The position numbers were made by a program, and so were the translations under genes. The notes beneath the pieces were generated by a model. It was given only the letters and a program-made list of their open reading frames with translations, was not told where the DNA came from and made no database searches. Below are positions 34,329-42,954 of a DNA stretch of 64,000 nucleotides, one piece after another. Location of the stretch: NCBI GenBank assembly GCA_023664955.1, contig JAMPEV010000001.1, positions 812,962 through 876,961 of the forward strand, written 5' to 3'. Position 1 is the stretch's first letter. The number at the start of each line of letters is the position of its first letter. This DNA is from Duncaniella sp. GTDB lineage: Bacteria; Bacteroidota; Bacteroidia; Bacteroidales; Muribaculaceae.

Positions 34329-35282
34329 ATGAGAGTAATTGATCACATTAGGAACAATGGAGGGAGAACCGCCTTCTCTTTTGAGATACTTCCGCCATTA
34401 AAGGGAAATAGTATCCAAAAAGTATATAATATCATTGATAAACTGAGGGAATTTGACCCCAAGTATATCAATATCACTTCCCATCGCAGCGAGACGATTT
34501 ATAAAGAGATGCCTGACGGAAGTTACCAACGTCAAAAGATGCGCAAGCGTCCCGGTTCGGTGGCCATAGCGTCGGCCATTCAGAATAAATATGGTATAAC
34601 AGCAGTGCCACATATTATATGTAAGGGATTCACCCGCGACGAGACCGAATACGCACTGATTGACCTAAACTTCCTCGGAGTACATGACTTGCTTTTGCTT
34701 CGCGGTGATGCTAAAGGGCCCGACAAATCCATGTATCCGGCAGTGGTCAATATGCACGCCACTGATCTCCAGCAGCAAGTGAATGACTTTAATAAAGGCA
34801 TATACGCTGACGGAGAGCGGTTTGAAGCCAATGAAACGCCGTTCAGCTACGGGATGGCATGCTATCCGGAGAAACATGAGGAAGCACCGAATATGGAGTC
34901 GGATATACGTTATGCCAAGCAGAAGGTTGATGCCGGGGCTGACTATCTGGTGACACAAATGTTTTTCGATAATGAGAAATATTACCGCTTCGTGGAGCGT
35001 TGCCGGGCTGAGGGTATCACAGTGCCTATCATCCCGGGAATAAAGCCGGTGGTGTTCATGAGCCAGTTGACGGTGTTGCCGCGAGTGTTCCGGTCGGACA
35101 TACCGGAGGAATTTGCTGCAGAATTGCGCAAATGTGTCACGGATGAGGAGGCAAAGGCAGTGGGAGTGGAATGGTGTATAAACCAGTGCCGCGATCTTAT
35201 AGCCCATGGAGTGCCGAGCCTTCATTTTTACACATTAATGGCTTCTGAGTCGGTGAAACAAGTAGCAAAAGCGGTGTATTAA
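34329..35282 (+). CDS. metF: Methylenetetrahydrofolate reductase
   Basis: MetF reduces 5,10-methylene-THF to 5-methyl-THF with an FAD cofactor, supplying methyl groups for methionine. The 317 residues have TAFSFEILPPLKG (catalytic Glu), FDPKYINITSHR, LLLRGDAKGPDK, GADYLVTQMFFDNEKYYRF and IPGIKPVV. Length and order are typical. It stands alone between polA and the decayed surface locus. Confidence 0.95.
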   Translation: MRVIDHIRNNGGRTAFSFEILPPLKGNSIQKVYNIIDKLREFDPKYINITSHRSETIYKEMPDGSYQRQKMRKRPGSVAIASAIQNKYGITAVPHIICKGFTRDETEYALIDLNFLGVHDLLLLRGDAKGPDKSMYPAVVNMHATDLQQQVNDFNKGIYADGERFEANETPFSYGMACYPEKHEEAPNMESDIRYAKQKVDAGADYLVTQMFFDNEKYYRFVERCRAEGITVPIIPGIKPVVFMSQLTVLPRVFRSDIPEEFAAELRKCVTDEEAKAVGVEWCINQCRDLIAHGVPSLHFYTLMASESVKQVAKAVY

Positions 35283-35328
35283 GATATAGATACATTTCAT
35301 TATAACAGAGCCATTCTCGCATAGAAGT

Positions 35329-35577
35329 GTGTGGGAGTGGCTCAGTAACAACACGGTCTCGGAAGAAAAGGTGTGGTACGCCTTAAGAGCCACATACAAT
35401 CGTGCTATGCTTGCTAAAGAATTGTTGGAGATTAATGGGGTGCGTACATTTGTGCCCATGCGATACGAGATGAAGGTGCGGGGTGTCCGTGACTGTCGAG
35501 TGGTCATTGAAATAAGGGGAGTGGTGTCGGTGGCCCTTGCCACTATTCATCCCTCACTGATTGAAACTATAGCGTAG
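35329..35577 (+). pseudogene. UpxY-type transcription antiterminator remnant
   Basis: The 82 residues contain the NusG-like N-terminal domain of UpxY regulators: KVWYALRATYNRAMLAKELL, then GVRTFVPMRYE, then a VALATIHPSLIE stretch equivalent to the usual PAIHNLIF. The protein stops at about half of the ~170-residue family length, so the rest of the NGN and the KOW domain are missing. UpxY proteins normally head capsular polysaccharide operons, and a sugar-phosphate transferase follows after 11 bases. It is probably a truncated, non-functional copy. Confidence 0.7.
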
Positions 35578-35588
35578 CACGGGCAACT

Positions 35589-36194
35589 ATGGTAGATATG
35601 CAACGATCGTTCAAGCGACTGATTGACATAGTTGTGTCAGTAATCTTCCTGATATTCGTATTTCCATTTGTATATATAATATTCGGCATCCTAATAAAGG
35701 CCTCATCGCATGGACCAGTGATCTATCGGCAGAAGCGGCACGGGCTTAATGGAAAGGTGTTCACATGCCTGAAATTCAGGTCAATGGTGGTAAATGACAC
35801 TGCTGATACTGAAACCTGCACCAAGGATGATAAAAGGGTGACACGTATAGGCCGGATAATGAGACACACTTTCGTGGATGAGCTTCCGCAGTTCATAAAT
35901 GTGCTACAAGGCGAGATGTCATTGATTGGCCCCAGACCTCACATGCTAAAACACACCGAAGAGTTCTCGGCGATAGTGGACTGCTACATGGATCGATTGA
36001 CTGTGAGACCGGGAATTACCGGATTGGCTCAGGCTTTGGGCTATAACGGTCCGGTGGTCACAGACCGGGATATCCGTAACAGGGTAAGACTTGACATGTG
36101 GTATATCCGTAATTGGTCAGGAATGCTTGATGCGAAGATATTTGTACGCACGTTAGGTACATTTCTAAAATTCAAGAAAATTTCTATCATATAA
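35589..36194 (+). CDS. Undecaprenyl-phosphate sugar phosphotransferase (bacterial sugar transferase)
   Basis: This enzyme type loads the first sugar phosphate onto undecaprenyl phosphate to begin an extracellular polysaccharide. The 201 residues have an N-terminal membrane helix (about 11-35), then IYRQKRHGLNGKVFTCLKFR, RHTFVDELPQFINVLQGEMS, GPRPHM and RPGITGLAQ, all PglC/WcaJ-core hallmarks. This is the short, single-helix form. It is intact, whereas both flanking genes are broken, so its pathway may no longer be complete here. Confidence 0.9.
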   Translation: MVDMQRSFKRLIDIVVSVIFLIFVFPFVYIIFGILIKASSHGPVIYRQKRHGLNGKVFTCLKFRSMVVNDTADTETCTKDDKRVTRIGRIMRHTFVDELPQFINVLQGEMSLIGPRPHMLKHTEEFSAIVDCYMDRLTVRPGITGLAQALGYNGPVVTDRDIRNRVRLDMWYIRNWSGMLDAKIFVRTLGTFLKFKKISII

Positions 36195-36198
36195 CTTT

Positions 36199-37330
36199 AT
36201 GAAACAAAAGATTTTATTTTTGATTTTGGCGCTTATGACAATAGCACCTAAGATGGTAGCGCAAGAATCGACTCAAAAATGGATTAAAGTTGACCGGAAT
36301 GATTTGGGTAATCTTCCGGCCGGTCTTGATACGCTTGCTTTCTGCGATGTTGAGCAAGTTGGGTATCAGCCTACTATGGATAAGTACAGGGTTGTGACCA
36401 ACCGTTTCTTTGATAACTAGTGGATTTTTCTTGACGGGGGTGTCCACACTTTACAGGGCGACTTTAGCAACTATGGAAGCTTTGGTAAAACCCTATCGCC
36501 CAACTTCAGTATCGGTGTGGGTAAATGGTTTACCCCCGGCTTCGGTGTCAAGGGTTCATTCGGTATCGGCAACTCACGCGGCTGGTCGGAAGAGTGGACT
36601 CCTTATGCAAGTGAGCATGGCGATAAGGACAAGCCAATGCTTCGACCCAACGGTACTCCCTACTGGAGAATGTTCACAAAGTGGTGGGATGGAAATATCA
36701 ACGCTGTGTTCAATCTTTCACGTCTAATCTACGGCTGGGAGGGATATGATGTGGACAAGCGAATGAACCAGTTCATCCTTACCATAGGTTTTGGATGGGT
36801 ACACCATTATGACAAAGATCTTAAGGATTTCCCATACCCCTACGGTGGATCGAAGAATGAATGGTATGGCAACCTTGAATTGCAATACAGTCGCTTCTTT
36901 ACACAATAAGGCAAAAGCTTGGTCGCTCGACGTGAAGTTGAAGGGTAAATTCTACAAAACACACTTCGAACTTAACACACTTCATGGTCGCCGATGGGAT
37001 TATAATGCCGGACAGTGGCTGAGATACAACGAATACTCAACAATGGCACTATTCTTAATGTCACCGCCGAGGGTCTTGCCACAAGCCAGGACAACTTCGT
37101 GGGTGAGGATGCTGTGAATGTGGGGTTGACGCGCAACAAGACACTCTCATTCAACCGTGCGCTTTCATCCATCCTTTGGCTTAAGAATAGCAATAAGTTC
37201 AAGAACGTCCCCGCATCAGAGTTTGTAATCAACGAGCTTTCAGAGCCAATCGGACAGGTGAATGACAAGAGCACTCGCGACCTCAATGCTAAGCTTAAAC
37301 GCTGTGCCATCGCCAGCCTTCGCACTATAA
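36199..37330 (+). pseudogene. OmpA-family outer-membrane protein, broken by a stop and frameshifts
   Basis: A signal-peptide start (MKQKILFLILALMTIAPKMV) leads to TNRFFDN and then an in-frame TAG at 36418. The same frame resumes with WIFLDGGVHTLQGDF and IGVGKWFTPGFGVKGSFG, typical of Bacteroidales OmpA-like barrels. It ends again at 36907; the reading then shifts one frame (AWSLDVKLKGKFYKTHFELN) and back near 37015 (LNVTAEGLATSQDN, NKTLSFNRALSSI, STRDLNAKLKRC), which looks like the C-terminal OmpA peptidoglycan-binding part. At least three lesions make it a pseudogene. The stretch 37331-37566 holds short unassignable frames. Confidence 0.78.
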
Positions 37331-37566
37331 TAAAGAGCGCACTAACGGTGTTCTCATTGCTTTTTCACAAACCTATATGTGTCGCGATCTACGGGGGGGC
37401 AATCTCGATGCACGTTATCTTAACCTGCTAAAATTAGTAGGCACACTGTCTGCGATTAATACTGAAAAACCACACCAAGATTTAAATCCTAACTATAACG
37501 AAGTGGATGAGCGGCTTACACACCTCTTCATTCATTTACTCGAATTGTTAAAGAAAGTCTATCATT

Positions 37567-38121
37567 ATGACTCAAACTAAAGTTCCTGAAATATCAATAG
37601 TAGTTGCCGTATATAAAGCGGAGGCGTATATACGCCGATGTTTGGACTCCATTTTGGCGCAGACTTTCACCGACTATGAGGTGATAATGGTGGATGACGG
37701 TTCCCCGGATAGCTCCGGAGAGATATGTGAAGAATATGCGGGTCGTGACCCACGATTCAAAGTGATTCACAAGGAGAATGGCGGAGTCGGCTCGACCCGC
37801 CATGTGGGCATGGAGCACTCCCGTGGCCGCTACTCCAGCCACATCGACCCTGACGACTGGGTAGAGCCCACCTTCCTCGAACTCCTCCATAAAGCCGCCG
37901 AAGAGAACCATGCCGATATTGCGATATGCAATACGGTAAAAGAATATGGCGACCGACAGGAAATTTGCTATCCCATGGAAAGCAGAAATGACGTACTTTC
38001 ATTGCTAAGAGAATATAAATACGCAGATTTCAATAGGATCTCTTTGGTTGATTTGGTTGATTTCGTGAAATTTTTGAAGGATTTCGGAGGATTATTTGGT
38101 GGTGTGAAAAAAAGTGGTTAA
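37567..38121 (+). pseudogene. Family 2 glycosyltransferase, truncated
   Basis: Residues 1-150 are a clear GT2 N-terminus: ISIVVAVYKAEAYIRRCLDS, VIMVDDGSPDSSG and HIDPDDWVEP (DxD-like). From about residue 155 onward the sequence (ISLVDLVDFVKFLKDFGG) no longer resembles the family and the frame ends at 184, about half the normal length. The 3' end contains the promoter for tRNA-Pro. A truncated remnant is more likely than an active enzyme. Confidence 0.7.
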
Positions 38122-38125
38122 CTTT
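38095..38125 (+). promoter_or_regulatory. Bacteroidetes-type promoter upstream of tRNA-Pro
   Basis: TTTG at 38095-38098 and TAACTTTG at 38118-38125 are 19 bases apart. The only recognisable gene downstream on this strand is tRNA-Pro at 38286. The ~150-base leader contains an AGCCCGGAT/ATCCGGGGGCT hairpin (about 38199-38239) and a GGATTC/GAATCC hairpin (about 38254-38272). Confidence 0.7.
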
Positions 38126-38285
38126 GCGGTCGGAATTCCGAAAGTGGACCGTCGTTGAGGCGCCATAGTTTCTATGGAAAATCATTGGTGACTCTTATCC
38201 ACAGCCCGGATAGCTTATAGATATCATCCGGGGGCTTGTCGGAGACTTGCCTGAGGGATTCCATAAAGAATCCGCAAAGGATTAT

Positions 38286-38360
38286 CGGGGCGTAGCGCAG
38301 TCCGGTTAGCGCACCTGCTTTGGGAGCAGGGGGTCGAAGGTTCGAATCCTTTCACCCCGA
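38286..38360 (+). tRNA. tRNA-Pro (anticodon TGG)
   Basis: The 75-base sequence folds as a tRNA: D-stem GCGC/GCGC, anticodon arm CCTGC-TTTGGGA-GCAGG with anticodon TGG, and T-arm GAAGG-TTCGAAT-CCTTT. The acceptor stem CGGGGCG/CACCCCG has one C-A mismatch at the sixth pair, where CGCCCCG would be expected. The 3' CCA is not encoded. It reads proline CCN codons. Confidence 0.95.
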
Positions 38361-38690
38361 CAATTTAAAATCAACTCATTCGTAGGCTATTGGCTTAGGG
38401 ATGGGTTGTTTTTTTGCAAATGGAAAGTTTAGGATTCTAAGAGGGAGCAGGGTTTTAAGAGGATTCGGGTTCTTAGCATCATCAGTGCTTTCAGCGTGCC
38501 CAGAGGGCTCAGTATAGTCGGTATTTTCAACTTTCTCAGTATTTTTCAGAAACCTTAGAGTTTTCAGAATTGTCAGAGGATCTTGCCAATTCTGGTGGTA
38601 GTGTGGTGGATTGTTGCTGCTTTCCGGGCATTCTTTCCGAGGTTTTGTTAAAAATCGGGGTAAAAATTTCATAGATTGGGGAATATGTAT

Positions 38691-38698
38691 TAATTTTG
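38691..38698 (+). promoter_or_regulatory. -7 element TAATTTTG before the TPR gene
   Basis: TAATTTTG fits TAnnTTTG and lies 66 bases before the ATG at 38765. No TTG at ideal spacing was seen. Confidence 0.4.
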
Positions 38699-38764
38699 CA
38701 GAAGATTACGAAATATGGCCGGGCGTGCCCGAGCTTTTGATAATAAAAACAGACTCACATTACA

Positions 38765-39448
38765 ATGGCAAATAACAAGCCCCAAGACGAAACCCGCACC
38801 TCGATTGACGAGGTGAACGACACTCTCACCGGTCTCGGCGAGAAGGTGCAAAACAATCCTAAAACGTTGATATACTCATGTGTAGCTGTCGCAGTAGTTG
38901 TGATTGCTATCTTGGTTTATGTATATGCTATCCGCCAGCCGGGACAGGCTTCGGCCAATCAAGCTCTTGGTCAGGCCGACATGGAATTACTTATGGGCAA
39001 TGATTCAATAGCCCTTGCGAAGTATCAGCAAGTGGCTGCCGACCATGGCTATGACGCCGGCAATCTTGCAAATCTCAACGCCGCAATTCTCCTTTACAAG
39101 GACAAGAAGTATGAAGAGGCTCTCAGCTACTTGAAAAATTTCTCATCATCAGAGTCAATCATCGGTGCGTCAGCAAAGTCGCTCGAAGGTGACTGCTACG
39201 TCAACCTCCAGAAATATCCCGAGGCTGTGGATTGCTTCAAGCAGGCAGTGAAAATCTCCGACAATAATCCTCACTACACACCCGCATTCTTGATGAAGGA
39301 GGCTACAGTGCTCCGCGAGATGAAGGACTATTCAGCCGAAGCCGCAGTGTATGAGCAGATTGTGAAGGAATATCCCAATTATGGCTCAGAAATCAACGTT
39401 GACATCCAGAAGTATCTCGAGCGTGCGAAGGACGCTGCTGGGAAGTAA
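38765..39448 (+). CDS. TPR protein with N-terminal membrane anchor (YfgM-like)
   Basis: This 227-residue protein has one transmembrane helix at about 37-59 (LIYSCVAVAVVVIAILVYVY), preceded by a polar cytoplasmic segment. The outer part has three to four tetratricopeptide-like repeats (about 75-220; for example LEGDCYVNLQKYPEAVDCFK). It resembles YfgM-type proteins that accompany secretion or envelope assembly; the precise role is unknown. A strong terminator follows. Confidence 0.82.
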   Translation: MANNKPQDETRTSIDEVNDTLTGLGEKVQNNPKTLIYSCVAVAVVVIAILVYVYAIRQPGQASANQALGQADMELLMGNDSIALAKYQQVAADHGYDAGNLANLNAAILLYKDKKYEEALSYLKNFSSSESIIGASAKSLEGDCYVNLQKYPEAVDCFKQAVKISDNNPHYTPAFLMKEATVLREMKDYSAEAAVYEQIVKEYPNYGSEINVDIQKYLERAKDAAGK

Positions 39449-39477
39449 TATCTGACGCGGTCACAATAACGATATAG

Positions 39478-39515
39478 AGCGGCTGGGGGGTGATATGCCT
39501 TCCAGCCGCTTTTTA
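39478..39515 (+). terminator. Rho-independent terminator after the TPR gene
   Basis: AGCGGCTGG (39478-39486) and CCAGCCGCT (39502-39510) form a perfect 9-bp stem followed by a T run. Confidence 0.9.
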
Positions 39516-39525
39516 ATTTACAATT

Positions 39526-39634
39526 AAATGGCGACCAATCGTAGGAACGACTGGTGATAAGCAGGATGGTGTAAAGAGATGCCCGGTGCGGATGGATTTC
39601 CCGTCGTAGGTCCCACGAGACGTTCCAACATTTA
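39526..39634. repeat. Degenerate palindromic-repeat region before the glycosyltransferase
   Basis: AATGGCGACCAATCGTAGG resembles the TTTGGCGACCCC flank of copies 1 and 3. CGTAGGTCCCACGAGACGTT at about 39604 looks like a decayed variant with a GTCTC/GAGAC-type core. The region could be read as a 22-residue N-terminal extension of the glycosyltransferase but probably is not. Confidence 0.5.
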
Positions 39635-39644
39635 TAATAATGAA

Positions 39645-40700
39645 ATGTGTTTTGTGTCGATAATAGTGCCTGTGTACGGGGTGGAGCGGTATGTGGAGCG
39701 CTGCCTTAGGTCCGTCATGGTACAGGACACCGACATCGGGATTGAATGTTTGATTGTCAATGACGGGTCGAACGATGGAAGTGTGGATGTGATAAACGAG
39801 CTTCTGGCCGACTACGACGGCGCTGTGGAGTTCCGTATAATTCATCATAACGAGAACCTTGGTCTATCTGCGGCCCGAAATAGCGGTATAGCAGAGGCTA
39901 AAGGCGAATACCTGCTATTCCTCGATGCCGACGATGAGCTGACGTCCGACAGTCTGCGATTATTTGCAGAAGCCGTTAAGCGCCAGCCCAATGTGGATAT
40001 GGTAGTCGGAGAATATGCGAATGCGAGGACACACCATGGTGTGTCCTCGCGGGAAGCGACTCTGCCATGCTCGGTAAATTCCATCGGGAAATGTTATAAG
40101 ACCAAGCAACATCGGATTGTGGAGGACGCACCATGGTGTGTGCATACAAAGTTCACCATGATTAAATCGCTCCTTCTCCACGAAGACATCATCCCCGACA
40201 CGGCACATAATAAATTAACACGCAGGAAATTAATCGAGAAGAATCACCTTATTTTTCACCCGGGAATCATCCACGAGGATAACCTATGGGAATGGCACTT
40301 GGCCAAAAATGTTAAATCCCTACTTCTTCTTCCCACCTCCACAATGATTTACCACTCAACTCCCGGCTCGTTAGCTAACACTCTCACCCTCCGACACCTC
40401 CAGTCGCTTTGTGTGATAATCGAAGAAAAAATTGATACCATTGACAGTATATGTCGTGAGGAACAACTTTGTAACATACTTCATACAGTCCACCAGATGG
40501 AATATCGTTCCCGGCAATTAGGCTGCCCGGAAATGAAAAGTCATATCAAAACATACATCGCCCAGCTACGGAAAGAGCCGCAAACACAACATTTTGCCCT
40601 ATCCCTGAGCCTCTTACGCCTAAAAATGGCAACGACGTTGAGCCATGACAACTTCCTTTACCGGCTCCTTCACCGCCTGTCGCTTAGGCTCGTTCGATGA
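39645..40700 (+). CDS. Family 2 glycosyltransferase carrying in-frame palindromes
   Basis: The 351-residue protein begins MCFVSIIVPVYGVERYVERC and has LIVNDGSNDGS and LLFLDADDELT, the GT-A fold motifs with the metal-binding D-x-D. The ATG at 39645 is preferred over 39579, which would translate repeat sequence. Two CCATGG-centred palindromes lie inside the coding region (40023-40050 and about 40126-40141) and are read in frame as TRTHHGVSS and DAPWCVHTK. They fall after the catalytic core in a region likely to be a loop. The sugar and acceptor are unknown. Confidence 0.85.
   Translation: MCFVSIIVPVYGVERYVERCLRSVMVQDTDIGIECLIVNDGSNDGSVDVINELLADYDGAVEFRIIHHNENLGLSAARNSGIAEAKGEYLLFLDADDELTSDSLRLFAEAVKRQPNVDMVVGEYANARTHHGVSSREATLPCSVNSIGKCYKTKQHRIVEDAPWCVHTKFTMIKSLLLHEDIIPDTAHNKLTRRKLIEKNHLIFHPGIIHEDNLWEWHLAKNVKSLLLLPTSTMIYHSTPGSLANTLTLRHLQSLCVIIEEKIDTIDSICREEQLCNILHTVHQMEYRSRQLGCPEMKSHIKTYIAQLRKEPQTQHFALSLSLLRLKMATTLSHDNFLYRLLHRLSLRLVR
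40023..40050. repeat. Perfect 28-bp palindrome inside a glycosyltransferase gene (copy 5)
   Basis: GCGAGGACACACC and its complement meet at CCATGG (40034-40039); all 14 base pairs match. The core is ACACC/GGTGT rather than GCTCC/GGAGC, so both arms differ from copy 2 in a compensated way. Confidence 0.92.
40126..40141. repeat. Imperfect palindrome inside the same gene (copy 6)
   Basis: ACGCACCATGGTGTGT is centred on CCATGG, with a single G-T position in the arms. It is 97 bases from copy 5 and preceded by GGAGG, as in the other copies. Confidence 0.75.
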
Positions 40701-40750
40701 TAAACGCATGATTTTTACGCAAAAGGAGTGAAACAGTAGCGTAAATTTTG

Positions 40751-40758
40751 TATTTTTG
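40751..40758 (+). promoter_or_regulatory. -7 element TATTTTTG before purC
   Basis: TATTTTTG fits TAnnTTTG and would give a leader of about 95 bases. The leader contains a GGCATATGCC palindrome and a GATC-TTC-GATC-like hairpin; no known purine riboswitch motif was recognised. Confidence 0.4.
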
Positions 40759-40858
40759 CATTCAGAAATAATATGTCACGGCATATGCCGGATCAGTTCG
40801 ATCCAACCATCTAAAACGTATAGCAAATAAATTCTAAAAATATACAAATCAATTCATT

Positions 40859-41812
40859 ATGGCAACAACATTGGTTAACACCGATTTCAATTTCCCCGGC
40901 CAGACAGCAGTGTATCATGGCAAAGTACGTGATGTCTATACAATCAACGATGACATCCTTGTGATGGTGGCCACTGACCGCATCTCAGCGTTTGATGTCA
41001 TCCTCCCCAAAGGTATACCTTACAAAGGGCAGGCACTCAACCAGATAGCTGCAACCTTTCTCGATGCCACAGCCGACATTGTCCCCAACTGGAAACTTGC
41101 CGTTCCTGACCCGATGGTAACCGTGGGATATCGTTGCGAAGGTCTTCGCCTTGAGATGATTATCCGAGGCTACCTCGCCGGGAGTGCTTGGCGCGAGTAC
41201 AAGAACGGTATGCGTGAGCTATGCGGAGTGAGGCTCCCCGAAGGAATGGTGGAAAACCAGGCGTTCCCTGAACCAATCATCACCCCGACCACCAAGGCCG
41301 ATGCCGGCCACGATGAGAACATCTCACGTGAAGAGGCTATAGCCCAGGGAATTGTCACAGCTGAACAATTTGACACTATGGCCGCTTACACCCGCGCCCT
41401 CTTTAAGCGTGGCACTGAAATGGCTGCCGAAAAAGGATTGATTCTTGTTGATACCAAGTATGAATTTGGCTTGCGCGAGGGTAAAGTAATCCTTATCGAC
41501 GAAATCCACACTCCCGACTCATCACGCTACTTCTATGCCGACGGATACGAAGAACGCCTTGCCAAGGGAGAACCCCAGCGCCAACTCTCAAAGGAATTCG
41601 TGCGCGAATGGCTCATGGCTCATGACTTCATGGGAAAAGCCGGTCAGAAAGTGCCTGAGATGACCGATGAATTCTGCGAAGAGGTTTCCGAACGCTATAT
41701 TGAACTTTACGAGCACATCACCGGCAAGAAATTTGTGAAAGCCCCCGAGGCGCATCTCGAAGACCGTATTGCAAAGAACGTGCTCGACTGTCTCACCACC
41801 CTTAACCAATAA
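40859..41812 (+). CDS. purC: Phosphoribosylaminoimidazole-succinocarboxamide synthase
   Basis: PurC (SAICAR synthetase) joins aspartate to CAIR in purine synthesis. The 317 residues, the long single-domain type common in Bacteroidetes, contain [58 protein letters not shown] and [14 protein letters not shown]. It is monocistronic or leads into menG, which starts 28 bases later. Confidence 0.97.
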   Translation: MATTLVNTDFNFPGQTAVYHGKVRDVYTINDDILVMVATDRISAFDVILPKGIPYKGQALNQIAATFLDATADIVPNWKLAVPDPMVTVGYRCEGLRLEMIIRGYLAGSAWREYKNGMRELCGVRLPEGMVENQAFPEPIITPTTKADAGHDENISREEAIAQGIVTAEQFDTMAAYTRALFKRGTEMAAEKGLILVDTKYEFGLREGKVILIDEIHTPDSSRYFYADGYEERLAKGEPQRQLSKEFVREWLMAHDFMGKAGQKVPEMTDEFCEEVSERYIELYEHITGKKFVKAPEAHLEDRIAKNVLDCLTTLNQ

Positions 41813-41840
41813 TCATCTTCCACAACATAACCTCAAAGGA

Positions 41841-42572
41841 ATGCAGGTAGAAAAAGTAAATCCCTACGGTGACTTACGGCGTAAAAGTGAGCAAGTGCGT
41901 GAGATGTTTGACTCCATCGCGCCTGCCTACGATTTCATGAACCGCGCCATGACGATGGGTATAGACAAACTGTGGCGTCGCTCTGCCGTTAAGCTGCTCA
42001 GGGATGTGGCTCACGACGACATCCTCGACATTGCCACCGGCACCGGCGACCTTGCCATCCTTCTCGCCCGCAAGCTCGATCCACTGTCAGTGACCGGGGT
42101 CGACCTTTCATCTAAAATGGTGGAAATAGGACGACGGAAAGCGAGCGAGGCCGGGCTTGACGACACTGTGACCCTCGGCGTGGGCGACTGTCTGCAATTG
42201 CCATTCCCCGATGACTCATTTGACTGCATCACATGTGCCTATGGGGTGAGAAATTTCCAAAATATTTCAGCCGGATACCGGGAGATGTACCGTGTGCTCC
42301 GCCCGGGAGGGATGGTAGTGATACTTGAACTCTCAACACCCACATCGCCGCTCGTGAAACCCATGTACAACCTATACACCCGGCATATCATCCCCGCCGT
42401 GGGGCGGATGGTGTCGAAGGATGTAAGGGCCTACAGCTATCTTCCTGAATCCATCGCCGCCGTGCCCCAAGGTCCGGCAATGACGGCAATCATGGAAGCC
42501 ACAGGGTTACATGACACACGGCACATTCCTTTAACTTTCGGCACGTGCACTATCTACACCGGAAAGAAATAA
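41841..42572 (+). CDS. ubiE: Demethylmenaquinone methyltransferase
   Basis: This enzyme (UbiE/MenG) performs the final SAM-dependent C-methylation of menaquinone. The 243 residues include MFDSIAPAYDFMNRAMTMGI, the SAM motif ILDIATGTGDLAI, CAYGVRNFQN and RVLRPGGMVVILE. The ATG at 41841, preceded by AAAGGA, is preferred over an upstream in-frame start that overlaps purC. Confidence 0.95.
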   Translation: MQVEKVNPYGDLRRKSEQVREMFDSIAPAYDFMNRAMTMGIDKLWRRSAVKLLRDVAHDDILDIATGTGDLAILLARKLDPLSVTGVDLSSKMVEIGRRKASEAGLDDTVTLGVGDCLQLPFPDDSFDCITCAYGVRNFQNISAGYREMYRVLRPGGMVVILELSTPTSPLVKPMYNLYTRHIIPAVGRMVSKDVRAYSYLPESIAAVPQGPAMTAIMEATGLHDTRHIPLTFGTCTIYTGKK

Positions 42573-42586
42573 CAAAACTCAAGAAC

Positions 42587-42931
42587 ATGGAAAAGAAACC
42601 AAACGAAATACAAATCGAGCTCTCTCCCGAAGTAGCCAAAGGAATTTACTCCAATTTCGCCATGATAGCCCATGGTCCAAATGAATTCTTCGTCGACTTC
42701 ATTACCATGGGTCCCAATATGCCCGGAGCCAAGGTACAGGCTCGCATCGTCATGACCCCCGAAAACGCCAAGAACCTCTTAGGCGCACTCTCGCAAAACA
42801 TTCATGACTACGAAGCGACCTTCGGTGAAATTCGTCACAAACGACCCATCAACAATGGCAATAACGGAGGAAACGGCGGCGTGAATGGCGGCGAAATCCC
42901 CAACCCATTTATCATGGGCGGGAAAGCATGA
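42587..42931 (+). CDS. DUF3467 family protein
   Basis: This 114-residue soluble protein contains the DUF3467 pattern [29 protein letters not shown] and [17 protein letters not shown], with a Gly/Asn-rich tail. Its function is unknown. The stop overlaps an ATG of the cysS frame (ATGA), suggesting coupling between the two genes. Confidence 0.88.
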   Translation: MEKKPNEIQIELSPEVAKGIYSNFAMIAHGPNEFFVDFITMGPNMPGAKVQARIVMTPENAKNLLGALSQNIHDYEATFGEIRHKRPINNGNNGGNGGVNGGEIPNPFIMGGKA

Positions 42932-42954
42932 TGATTAAGCAAAAGAATATTAAT

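Larger units (their letters stand above)
38122..38764. other. Intergenic stretch holding tRNA-Pro
   Basis: Apart from the promoter, structured leader and tRNA-Pro (38286-38360), the remainder (38361-38764) has no convincing ORF. A -7-like TAATTTTG at 38691-38698 probably serves the TPR gene at 38765. Confidence 0.55.

Noticed and set aside
34665..35225. 186-codon open frame antisense to metF
   Set aside because: Shadow of metF; low-quality composition rich in His and Cys and no family pattern.
36418..36420. In-frame TAG in the OmpA-family gene as a recoded stop
   Set aside because: Two further frame disruptions lie downstream and no other gene in the window needs TAG read-through, so decay or sequencing error is more likely than recoding.
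38376..38672. 98-codon minus-strand frame downstream of tRNA-Pro
   Set aside because: Composition is simple (Lys, Pro, Thr, Asn) with no homology-like pattern, and it lies in AT-rich repetitive-looking intergenic DNA.
40765..40858. Purine riboswitch in the purC leader
   Set aside because: The leader has short palindromes but none of the conserved junction bases of known purine-sensing RNAs could be found.
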